The notes under the pieces were generated by a model. The model made no database searches, had not been told where the DNA came from, and was given only the letters and a program-made list of their open reading frames with translations. Both the position numbers and the translations under genes were made by a program. Shown here in pieces: positions 11,644-20,707 of a DNA stretch of 64,000 nucleotides. The stretch spans positions 87,655,534-87,719,533 of the forward strand of contig CM053271.1 in the NCBI GenBank assembly GCA_028583415.1, written 5' to 3'. The first letter of the stretch is position 1; the number at the start of each line of letters is the position of its first letter. Source of the DNA: Protea cynaroides. Taxonomy: Eukaryota; Streptophyta; Magnoliopsida; Proteales; Proteaceae.

Positions 11644-12125
11644 TCACACGACATCAATATCTTCCATTCGTGGTGCTTCCTTGGTTAGGTCGACCACTGA
11701 TACTAGATACCCGACTGCCCCCTTCTCAAGGCACATCTTAGCCTTTAGTGTTGAGAGTATGAGCTTGCATTTACGGGGAAGTTTGGTTCCCGCAAAACTG
11801 AATTCTGCTCCTTCTTTGTCTTTAAATGTTAGTTTCTTTTCGGCGCATAGTAGGTTCGTAGAATGCCGAGCTAACCAGTCCATTCCTAAGATGACATCAA
11901 AGTCTGCCATCCCAAGTTGGATCAAGGTTGCTTCTAAGGTTCTCGCCAATGAGAACTGGGCATGGCCCATAACCTTTCTCTAATTCCACTTCTAACCCCA
12001 TCGGGGACCATACAAGTAGTTTGTAGTCCAATGTTTTGATGGGTAAGTTCAGCTTCTTTCTAAACGACACAGATATAAAGGAATGAGTAGCTCCTGAATC
12101 AAAGAGTACTCTGGCGGGTATGCCA
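11644..12125 (-). pseudogene. Element A aspartic protease
   Basis: The catalytic loop LFDSGATHSFIS is read at about 12105-12070, and MADFDVILGMDWLARHST follows in the 11970-11644 block. The DSG triad is intact, unlike in B. Different frames are used on either side of about 11975-11995, and gag joins through another frame change near 12150, so the polyprotein is interrupted. Confidence 0.8.
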
Positions 12126-12126
12126 T

Positions 12127-13474
12127 TTATAGGTACGATACCTGTGATTTATTTAACTTAGTCAACATGCTCATATAATGTAATACAACTTTAAAGGTTT
12201 CGGTCATACCTGTGACCACATCGGGTGATGCGGCAGCATCCTCGGATGTAACAGCATATACTCGTCCTTGATGTAAGTGCTTCTTGGGCTTAGGATACCC
12301 CCTTGCCATATGTCCCGTTTGGCTGCAGTTATAACATCTTGGACCTTCAGAATTTGGCTTTCGTTGCTGTTGAGTTACCGGGGTAGTCTTGGATGCAGCA
12401 GTAAAGCCTTGAGCACAGAAGGGTTTAAATGTCTTGTTGTGCCCTCCATTATAAGCATTTCCGACTGGCCTTTTTATGCCTCTGTTCTGTGTAAAGTAAC
12501 ATTCCTTCTGGCTCGATTCTATAACTCGAGCAATTTGGACAGATTCATTATATATCTTCTTTTCCAAACCCAGAACGTTCTCTCTGATGCTTCCTCTAAG
12601 CCCCATGACAAACCTATGGGTCTTAGTGTCTTCTTCTTGCATACTAAGTGGTGCAAAGAAAAACAGCTTCTCATAACGCTGTTGATATGCATCCACGGAC
12701 ATCTGGCCCTGATATAAACTTAGGAACTCCTTCTCCATAGAATCTCTGAAGCTTCGGGTAAAATACTTCTCAAATAAAGCTTCTTTATAAATAGCCCAAG
12801 TAAATAGGGCGTGCTTGGTCAATAGATAGGCCCTAGTAGATTTCCACCAATGATGTGCATCGCCTTTTAGCATGAAGGTGGCACATAGTACCTTTTCTTC
12901 TTCTGTAATAGTCATCATAAGAAAGTTTCTCTCCATCTCGTCGATCCAGTGTGCTGGTCATAACGGATCAGACGGTTTACCGGTTAAATTCCCTGGGCTT
13001 CATCTTCAAAAATCTCTCAACCAGTCGAGAGTGATCCATCTGATTTTGGGGGTATGCCCCAAACATAGGTTGTGGATACTGATAATGAACCTGAGCTGCT
13101 TCCGGACCTGGTACTGGAATCTGTGCAGCTGGTGGTTGAGGTGTTTGAGGTGCTGGGTGGTTACCCACCGGTGCTGCACTGGCTTGTCCAGTCTGCATGG
13201 GTGTAGCATGTGCGGCCTAGAACATAATCCCCATTGCAACTTGCATTTGAGCTTGTGCGTGTTGCATTTGTTGCAGCTGTTGTGCTAAGTTCATCACCAC
13301 GATTTCTAACTCCGGTGGTGGGGGTGACAAGTTTGTAGGAGTCGCCTGAACCGGATTTTCTGGTAGTGCAACCTGTGGATTTCCCTGTGCATATATATTT
13401 TCATGACTAGTTTCCTCCACAGGTGGTGGTGGAACTGCATTTCGGCTCTGCCTGGTTAATCTACGCCCAGACAT
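12127..13474 (-). pseudogene. Element A gag, broken
   Basis: The start MSGRRLTRQSRN is at 13474. A Pro/Gln-rich N terminus with a coiled-coil-like run (MNLAQQLQQMQHAQAQMQ) reaches an in-frame TAG at 13217 and resumes at 13198 (DHSRLVERFLKMKPREF). A frameshift near 12950 leads to the capsid-like core (FMLKGDAHHWWKSTRAYL). The zinc knuckle reads CYNCSQTGHMARGYP: the last cysteine of CX2CX4HX4C is tyrosine, so zinc binding should fail. Gag forms the particle and packages RNA. Confidence 0.85.
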
Positions 13475-13615
13475 ATTTTCTTCTGAGAATGGGGGTGCCT
13501 GAAAATCATCAAAATACGTGAGACAATCATGTATACTTCATGTAGGCACGCTAACCGATATAAACTTTCAAAATTTTCAGCTCACTGTATGAAAATTACT
13601 GTCTTTTCTATGCAG

Positions 13616-13835
13616 GGTCGATGGTGGGGGTCGATGATATGTCCGACCCTCAGTATTCGACCCTGGGAATAACCTGTTCTTTCCGAGAGCTGGGGGTCGA
13701 TATGGGGGTCGATGGGTGTCCGACCCCCAGGTCCGACCCCTAGTTTTCTGTCAGATTCCCGAGAGCTGGGGGTCGATATGGGGGTCGGTATGGGGGTCGA
13801 TGATCCTGGTCGAATTGTTCGACCCCCAGACCAAA
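13616..13835. promoter_or_regulatory. Internal word array of A, between gag start and the antisense gene
   Basis: About 13 GGTCG/CGACC cores occur in about 215 bp, mostly as GGGGGTCGAT or its inverse; fewer than one is expected by chance. The phrase CGAGAGCTGGGGGTCGATAT is repeated. The array sits between the gag start (13474, minus) and the predicted 5' end of the antisense gene (about 13870, plus), so it may serve a divergent promoter. Confidence 0.65.
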
Positions 13836-13983
13836 AATCAGACTTTTAAGATCCGATTCTGGGTTCATTTCCCATCATTTCTTCCTCGTTTCGACTCGTC
13901 TCTCACCTCTGAGTTGCTACAGTGCCACTCCGCTGTATTGATCATTTTGGTTCCGTGTTTCGACGTCCACATCACTCCTACAG

Positions 13984-14427
13984 GTATGTTTTCTCATTTT
14001 TACCTGGTTTTAGGTTTCCATTTCTAGGTTTTTGCCCATTTAACTTGTATTTTTCAAATTAAACTTTTTTCAATCGTAAAAATTTGATTTTTATTGGGGG
14101 CTTTTGTTATTGGTGTCTCGAGGAACAAAAGCCCTCAAAATTTTTTGAGTTTCATCGGTTGGTTATCGAGAAACTTGAATTTTTTGCTCTTTTTGCCCTA
14201 ATTTGTCGAAATTTTTGATTTCTCACAATTTCTTCAAATTGGATCCCATTAGTTAGAATTTCCTACTGTGTGAGTGTTGTAGGATATGTTAGAACCTACG
14301 TAAGTCCTCCTTCCCACGGGTATGGATGACAAGTGAGGGTTTTGGCCAACTTACGTCGTTATAATGTCCTAATTTTTGGTTTTTACTCTCTACTAATATA
14401 CTATCTGTTTTTCTTCCTTATTTACAG
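13984..14427 (+). other. Predicted 5'-UTR intron of the A antisense gene
   Basis: Donor CCTACAG/GTATGTTTTC and acceptor TTATTTACAG/ATATC lie five bases before ATG. Element B has an intron at the same place and of nearly the same length (20261-20702, 442 against 444 bp) with matching splice sites. The T-rich body fits a plant intron. Confidence 0.7.
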
Positions 14428-14432
14428 ATATC

Positions 14433-15847
14433 ATGGCTCGTACCAAAGTACCTAGAGTTCATGATCCTCTTCGTTTCCGCTCTAATGAAGCTGGGGCACA
14501 GTATGCCCACTACGCTCGCAAGAAAGTAGAGGGCGGTCGTAAGGTGAACTTGGCTGAGTTAGCCCTGTTCAATGTGGAGAGGGCATTTGGTGATATAGGA
14601 TGGCTCTCAGTCATCACTTACGACGCATGCACCTGTCCGGATTTGGTACGCCAGTTCTATTGTAACCTCCAGGTGGTGGGGGATTACAATGATGTTGAGA
14701 GGGGTCATGAGCTGCGCATCACAAGCTATGTCAAAGGGGTGAACATTTTATTCAATTATCGACAGCTGGCCGACCTACTGGGCATTTCCTATGATGGCCC
14801 CATGGTTTACTATGCTCCTGGAGAGCACCAGTTCTCCTCTACCGAGATGAGGGCTGAGATTGATAATCAGCTTCTACGACCTGATCGTTGGCAGATGAGG
14901 GCATGCTATATGCGTCCAGCTCCACGGGTATATTGCAAGATTATTCAGCATAACCTGATCCCGCAGAGTGGCCATTATGAGAGGGTTTCCCAGCTGACCC
15001 AGTATCTGTTGTACAGCATTTGCACTAGACAGCCCGTTTGCCTTCCGTACATCATTATGCGTACTATGATCACTGCTACGTTGCCCAGTCACACTGGCAA
15101 CCTTCCGTACGGACGTATGATCACTGTTCTGCTTACCCGCCTGGGGGTTGATCTATTGGATGAGAAGATTCAGGAGAAGTCCTTCTCATCGCCTCTAGAT
15201 TGGGAGGCTATTTGCAAGATGGGCATGTAGGATGCTCAGGTCAGTGATGAGGAGAGGAACGCGATGGTGCGCCCTCGCACTCGCGTAGAGATAGCTGATG
15301 CTGAGGTAGCTGCCGCCGCTGTTGGAGTTCATGCGGAGCCTGCTGATGATGATGACCGCATGTACATGGATGTAGACTCGATACCACCGCCTTCACCTAC
15401 GCATGCGGCTGGAGCTGGTACTTCATATGCGGCTGGTCCTTCTTATGCGGCTGGTCCTTCACACCCCCTTCTGATATGATGGAGATGTTGCATGAGATCA
15501 GAGAGGCTCAGCGCAGATCTGATCTGAGGATGGAGGAGTTACTAGACGCTCAGCGTGTGAGAGTGGATGAGCTCATAGACGCCCAGCGTACATCATACAT
15601 GAGGATGGGAGAGTTACTAGACGCTCAGCGGGTGAGAGTGGATGAGCTACTAGACTCCCAGCGGACATCAGCCATGAGGATGGGAGAGCTCATGGAGGCT
15701 CTGCACCGGATTGATCAGTGAGTAGCCGATCTTACAGCTAGTCTGCAGACGACCCATACTCAGATAGCCTGGTTGACTAGAGTCTACGCTGAGGACTATG
15801 ACAGAGATCGTGAGGCGCCGCCTCCTCCTTCGCCTCCAGCTTCATGA
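14433..15847 (+). pseudogene. Antisense gene of A: putative plant transposon-protein-like product
   Basis: ATG at 14433 follows the predicted intron. The first 265 codons are open (14433-15230) and include KVPRVHDPLRFRSNEAGAQY, LVRQFYCNLQVVGD, ITSYVKGVNILFNYRQLADL, LIPQSGHYERVSQLTQYLLY and NLPYGRMITVLLTRLGVDL. From memory this resembles the 'putative plant transposon protein' domain often found antisense in plant LTR elements. It was not checked. An in-frame TAG (15228), a frameshift near 15472 and a TGA (15719) interrupt a reading that otherwise continues to TGA at 15845. The tail holds an acidic stretch (DDDDRMYMDVDSIPPPSP), a repeat region and a Pro-rich end. The B homologue keeps the same ends, so the full protein was about 400 residues. 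The function is unknown. Confidence 0.75.
15527..15712 (+). repeat. 75-bp coding repeat in the A antisense gene
   Basis: Two full 75-bp units (from 15527 and 15602) and a partial third (from 15677) encode RMxELLDAQRVRVDELxDxQ plus RTS, a 25-residue coiled-coil-like repeat. B has only one short counterpart, so this expansion arose in the A lineage. Confidence 0.85.
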
Positions 15848-16111
15848 TTGTATCTTTTCTCTTTTTTTGTACTACAGAGTAACTGCCTGGGTTGTGGGCT
15901 GTACTCTGTTTTAGCTATGTATATACGTTTGTTTCTTTCACATTGTATTTAAATTTGTTCTTCCTTTAATTGATGCGTTATTCTCTTTTAAATTTGGTCT
16001 CAAACATCACTTGTACTTATAATGTGTTAGTATTACTGTTTTTACTTTTATTCTATCCCAGTTCATAATTTTTCATGAATGTGTGCTAGTTCAGCGGACA
16101 AGGCCTGAGAT

Positions 16112-16123
16112 GCTCTGATACCA
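16112..16123 (-). other. Primer binding site of element A (tRNA-iMet)
   Basis: TGGTATCAGAGC on the minus strand, three bases inside the 5' LTR, matches the 3' end of plant initiator methionine tRNA. Confidence 0.92.
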
Positions 16124-16412
16124 AGTTGTCACACCCCAATTCCGCTCTATTCAAAATGGTGTGATGAACCGCTAACAAATCAACGGTTCAACCAGGATCT
16201 CGAGTAGGCTATATCCGTTTTATCTAAACCCCATACATCCATATTCATAATCAAAGTAAATACACAATAGCGGAAGTCTTATAATAAAATGAACTAAGAA
16301 TCTACTGTGTTATTAATATTTAAATAGCAAATTATTCTGTACCAACTGAGACATAAATAAATATCAAATACATGTCCTTAATAAATCCAAATAAAGAAAA
16401 CTAGAAAAATAA

Positions 16413-16631
16413 CTAATCGAATACACATGAGTTGCACTCGCAAGAGGAGTCATGTGTATCTACTTCCTCTTCCACTTCTATCGCCGCCACGTTTCCGTAC
16501 ACTGGAGCATTTACATAATCTTCAACAGTCGTACCTGCATCATCAACTAAAAATATTCGACGTCGAAAGGGTGAGCACACATCACGGCTCAGTGAGCAAA
16601 CAAAACAATGCAACAATACATATGCATGCAA
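16413..16631 (-). CDS. Conserved LTR-embedded ORF, A 5' LTR copy
   Basis: 72 residues, with LLHCFVCSLSRDVCSPFRRR, VDDAGTTVEDYVNAPVYGN and HDSSCECNSCVFD plus stop. This copy lies in the leader of the genomic RNA, so it would be translated before gag if used. The 3' LTR copy has M where this one has T after DAG. No start codon is shared within the conserved part, which supports a spliced upstream exon or a variable upstream start. Confidence 0.5.
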   Translation of the reverse strand: MHAYVLLHCFVCSLSRDVCSPFRRRIFLVDDAGTTVEDYVNAPVYGNVAAIEVEEEVDTHDSSCECNSCVFD

Positions 16632-17880
16632 TCAAATCATATCTTTGGTCCGGTTTAAAGTTTGCACTGTGCTATAGAAAGGATAGGTGGCCGCCGCACC
16701 TCTATACATGAGTGTGTGGAAACGCCCAATGAAAATGGCACCGTCTCCCCACATGCACCCAGAATGGCACAATATACAGCCCATGAAAAACAGTCATGGC
16801 TGTATCGGTTGATACCATACCAACAAATAAACCCCTGCTGGCTAGGGTTGTAAACTGGGCTCGTAACTAACCAATCTTAATTCCAAATAGTGTATCCAAG
16901 CCTCACCCCAGCATCCCTCAGAACATCCATAGAGATAGAGCTAAGGCCCCCCGGTAGAGTCAGAGACTACAAGGGCCGAGACCACCTCCCCTGATACTCT
17001 ACGACATAATAGTTCTGCTAAAGTAATGGCGATACGACGACGTCAGTGGATATGACTTTAGTAGACCATGGCACAATATACACCCCATGAAGAACGGTCA
17101 TGGCTGTACCGGTTGATACCATCCCTACCCGCACCATATACACTAGCCAAACATAAACATTCACATGCCTATTCCTATCATCATCATCACTATCATATTA
17201 TAAAAAAAAAGTAAATATGCATGAACAAATAATAAAAATATTGGATGACATGTTGAATGCACATACAAGCATACACGCATGGAATCAATATGGCATTGGA
17301 CTAAAAAAAATAAAAGTAGTTTATTATTAACCAGTTAGTTTAGGTCTTGTTTTCTCACCTTAACTTGTTAATAGATCCTCTTCCAAGCTTTAGAATCACC
17401 TTTATAATGTTATTATATTGCTAGAAGACCTAACAACGTCGATAAAATTTAATTAGAATTAATTCTGAATTTAAAAACCATGCTGTTAACTAGGGGTCGG
17501 AGATAGGGTCAGAGTCATGATCGACCCCTGGTGCAACCCCCCCTATTCTGGACTTTCCGAACACTGGGGGTCGATGCTCAGGGTCTGGTAGGGTCGATTG
17601 GTCATCGACCCCCTGTGCGACCCCCTGTAGGTTTTGGTCAATTTTCTTCCTTTCAGTCCATTCTTCGTGTTTGGGATCCTATGGCTTGCTACTACAGTCC
17701 ATATTACACATGTTCTACGGCCTAGAACCATGATTCATTCACCTAAATGGCTTTCATGACTTCCCCATGGTTTTTCATGAAAACCTAACCATGGGTTGAT
17801 GGTTTGGGATTCTCCGAGATCATACTCTCTTCATTATCTAACCTAAGGTTTGTAGAAACTCATGGAATTAGTATCCATAC
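16547..17880 (-). other. Possible intron within the A 5' LTR leader
   Basis: Donor TTCTCAG/GTATGGATAC lies about 145 bp downstream of the TATA box, and acceptor TTTTTAG directly precedes the conserved exon-like ORF. Equivalent donor-acceptor pairs exist in S1 (1867/575), B (24008/22609), C (26469/25041) and D (30681/32151). The acceptor tract is not strongly pyrimidine-rich. Confidence 0.4.
17491..17628. promoter_or_regulatory. Leader word array, A 5' LTR
   Basis: Same GGGGTCG/CGACCCC cluster as 7755-7892 in the other LTR. Confidence 0.6.
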
Positions 17881-18023
17881 CTGAGAAGAATACTCCTTCC
17901 CTGTAACTCTTCTCCTTTTTGCTTTCTTCTCTTCCTTGCTTCTCTTCTTCTTTTCTTCCTTCTCTTCTCTTTCTCTCAATCCAATTAGGGTTGTAAAAGG
18001 AGTGAAAGAGGCTTAGGGGCGTC

Positions 18024-18033
18024 CTATTTATAG
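18024..18033 (-). promoter_or_regulatory. TATA box of the A 5' LTR
   Basis: CTATAAATAG on the minus strand, conserved in the A, B and D LTRs (CTATATATAG in C). A purine-rich leader follows, as in a transcript start region. Confidence 0.7.
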
Positions 18034-18124
18034 AGTAAAAACTCCTAAAATAAGTCCCATTGAGTTTAGGAAAGAATCCAACCGAAATTAGGAAACATTC
18101 CTAATTTCTGTTTCTGGCGACAAC

Positions 18125-18258
18125 TGGGGGTCGATGAGGGGGTCGATGATCCCGTCGACCCCTAACTACTAGAGTGTCCGACCCCCTCTGTAAAACAGGG
18201 GGTCTGACCTTCTGTCTTGGGGGTCCGACCCTCCCTTGCTGGGTATGCGACCCTCCCC
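18125..18258. promoter_or_regulatory. Promoter-proximal word array, A 5' LTR
   Basis: GGGGGTCGATGAGGGGGTCG and several CGACCCC copies, upstream of the TATA box in U3. Confidence 0.6.
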
Positions 18259-18399
18259 TTAATTTAAGTGTTTTTGATCGATTTGATACCTGGGATCACG
18301 ATCTCCTTCTCGCCCTTGGTCCATTTGGCTCGACCATGATGGGTAAACCTGATTCAAGGTGATGAGACCGGGTTAGTTTGATACAGGTCTTACATCATA

Positions 18400-19666
18400 C
18401 CTGTGACCACATCAGGCAATGCGACAGCATCCTCATATGTAACTGCATAAACCTTTCCTTGCTGTAGCTGCTTCCTGGGCTTAGGACACTCCCTTAAATA
18501 ATGTCCCATTTGATTACAGTTATAGCATTTTATTCCTTCACTATTTTACTTCTGTTGAGCTTGGACTGTTGGAGTAGTCTTGGCTGCAGCATTAAATCCT
18601 TGAGTATGGAAGGGTTTAAATGTCTTTGTGTTCCTTCCATTATAAGAATTTCCGTTTGGCCTTTTGATACCTCTATTCTAAGCAAAGTAACTCTCCTTCT
18701 GGCTCGATTCTAGCACTCGAGAAATCTGTACGGCTTCATTATAAACTTTCTTTTCTAGCCCCAAAACATGCTTTTGAATGTTCCCCTAAGTCCCATGATG
18801 AACCTTCTGATTTTTGTATTTTCCTCCCACGTGCTAGAGGGAGCAAAGAAAAACAGCTCTTCATAATGCTACTGATATGCATCCACAGTCATCTGTCCCT
18901 GATACAAACTCAGGAACTCTCTTTCCATAGCATCTCTGAAACATCTGGGAAAATACTTCTCGAAGAATGCCTCTTTATAGATTGCCCAGGTCAATTGGGC
19001 ATGCATCGTTAATAGATAAATCCGAATAGACTTCCACTAGTGGTGTGCATCGCCCTTCAGCATAAATGTGGCACACAGTACTTCTTCCTCCTCATTAACA
19101 GTCATCATCATAAAAAAATTTTCCATTTCATCGATCCAGTGAGCTGGCCACAAAGGATCTGCTGGCTTGTCATTATATTCCTTAGGCTTCATTTTCAGAA
19201 AGCGCTCAATCAGTCAAGAATGGTCCAACTGATACTGAGCATAGGCCCCATACATATGTGGTTGATACTGGTAACTGTCTTGGGCTACCTCAGGGTTTTG
19301 TACTAGAGCTTGTACAACTGGCGTTTGAGGTGCTTGGGGCACCGTGTTGCTACCCCCTGGTACTATGCTAGCTTGTCTGGCTGGCATAGGTGTAGTATCT
19401 ACAGCTGGAAAAACCATTCCCATAGCAGCTTGCATATTGGCTTGTACTTGCTGTATTTGCTGCAGCTGTTGTGCTAGGTTCATAACTGCTGTAGCCAAAT
19501 CTGTAGGTGGGGCTGGCAAATTTGTAGGATTTGTCTGGCCATTAGCTCCTGGTGGTGCCATATTCTGATTCCCTTGTTCTTTAGGATTTTCATGGCTATC
19601 TTCCTCCACAGGTGGTGGTGGTGGAATTGGGTTACGTCATCGCCTAGTTACTCTTCGCCCAACCGT
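18400..19666 (-). pseudogene. Element B gag, broken
   Basis: The N-terminal block 19609-19214 reads SHENPKEQGNQNMAPPG and VMNLAQQLQQIQQVQANMQA, collinear with the gag of A. The ancestral start at about 19666 has become ACG. Several stops and frame changes follow through the capsid and knuckle region. The knuckle is no longer readable in one frame. The 3' end joins pol at 6390 across element A. Confidence 0.8.
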
Positions 19667-19810
19667 TTCCTATTTCGGTAGTGGTAGTGTTTGAAAAATC
19701 ACAAAACATGTGAGGCAATCATAATATAAGTCATTCTCATGTCAAAATCCAACTAATCATTGTAAAATTCTAATTTTCCAAGTCATTCAGTCAAAATACT
19801 ATATTTTCCA

Positions 19811-20107
19811 TCGTGTGGTCGATGGTGGGGTCGCAATATGTCCGACCACAGGGTATGTAACCTCACAAAACCCTGTCAGCTTACCGAGAGCTTGTGGTCG
19901 ATCGTGGGGTCGGAATATGTCCGACCACAGGGTCCGACCACACGAGGTCTGTCAACTCATCGAGAGTCTGTGGTCAATCGTGTGGTCGCAATATGTCCAA
20001 CCACAAGGTCCGACCACACGAGGTCTGGCAACTCACCGAGTGCCTGTGGTCGATCGTGTGGTCGGTCGTGTGGTCGCAGAATTGGTCAAATTTTGCGACC
20101 ACACGAC
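19811..20107. promoter_or_regulatory. Internal word array of B (TGTGGTCG type)
   Basis: About 14 GGTCG/CGACC cores, mostly TGTGGTCG, CCGACCAC and GTCGATCGTGTGGTCG. Three related phrases beginning CGAGAG or CGAGTG mark an internal tandem organisation. Its place, between the gag start and the antisense gene, equals 13616-13835 in A, but the word differs. Confidence 0.65.
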
Positions 20108-20260
20108 TCCAAATTAGGTTTTTAAACCTGATTTTTGGAGTCATTTCCCACTTTCTCTTTTTCTCTCAACTTAACTCGCTTCCACTGAGTTGCTATAGTG
20201 TCGACCACTCGTGCTTGGTGATTCTTTCTTCCATTCACGACCTCCGCATCGTTCCTTCAG

Positions 20261-20702
20261 GTATGTTCTCTATTGGTCCTCACTTTTAAGCTTTCAAAAC
20301 CAGGTTTTTCTCCATTTATAATATTTTCTTCAAATTAAAATTTTTCTAACTGTAAAAATTTGATTTTTATTAGGGGCTTTTGCTATTGGCCACCCAATGG
20401 ATGAAATCCCTCAAGAAAATTTGAGTTTCATCGGTTAGTTTTTGAGAAACTTGAAATTTTCCATTTTTGACCTAATTTTTGGGATTTTTCCAAATTGTTG
20501 AAATTTTTTTCAAATTCGATCTTCCTAGTTTAAATTTTCAACTGTATGAGCCTTGAAGGATGGTTTGGAACATATGTAAGTCCTCTTACCCAACTGATTG
20601 GATGAAAAGTAAGGCTTTTGGCCAAAACACACCGTTATAATGCCAAAATTTTGAGTTTTGCACTATAATTCATATCTTGTCTATTAGTCTGTGTCTTTGC
20701 AG
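20261..20702 (+). other. Predicted 5'-UTR intron of the B antisense gene
   Basis: Donor CCTTCAG/GTATGTTCTC and acceptor GTCTTTGCAG/ATAAC, five bases before the ATG. Position, length and splice sites match the intron in A. Confidence 0.7.
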
Positions 20703-20707
20703 ATAAC

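Larger units (their letters stand above)
6391..18394 (-). mobile_element. Ty3/gypsy Tekay-like retrotransposon A, structurally complete, nested in B
   Basis: Two 2268-bp LTRs (6391-8658 and 16127-18394) flank a 7.47-kb interior, with TCATA duplicated at both ends (6386-6390 and 18395-18399). In transcription order (right to left): 5' LTR, tRNA-iMet primer site, a 2.6-kb leader carrying an antisense gene, gag, protease, RT, RNase H, integrase with chromodomain, polypurine tract, 3' LTR. Two LTR samples of about 140 and 185 bp differ at about 3 and 6 positions, so this is a fairly recent insertion. Gag and pol contain stops and frameshifts, so movement would need proteins in trans. Confidence 0.95.
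16127..18394 (-). repeat. 5' LTR of element A
   Basis: Same termini and length as 6391-8658. It would drive the genomic RNA. U3 is short (18394 to about 18034), TATA box at 18024-18033, then a leader of about 1.9 kb holding a possible intron, an array at 17491-17628 and the LTR ORF. The U3 array is at 18125-18258. Confidence 0.95.

Noticed and set aside
12277..12717. Plus-strand ORF of 146 codons opposite gag of A
   Set aside because: Shadow of the gag frame; no motif, and the minus strand reads as a clear capsid and knuckle.
12872..13288. Plus-strand ORF of 138 codons opposite gag of A
   Set aside because: Cys/Trp-rich complement of the Gln/Pro-rich gag N terminus; a shadow.
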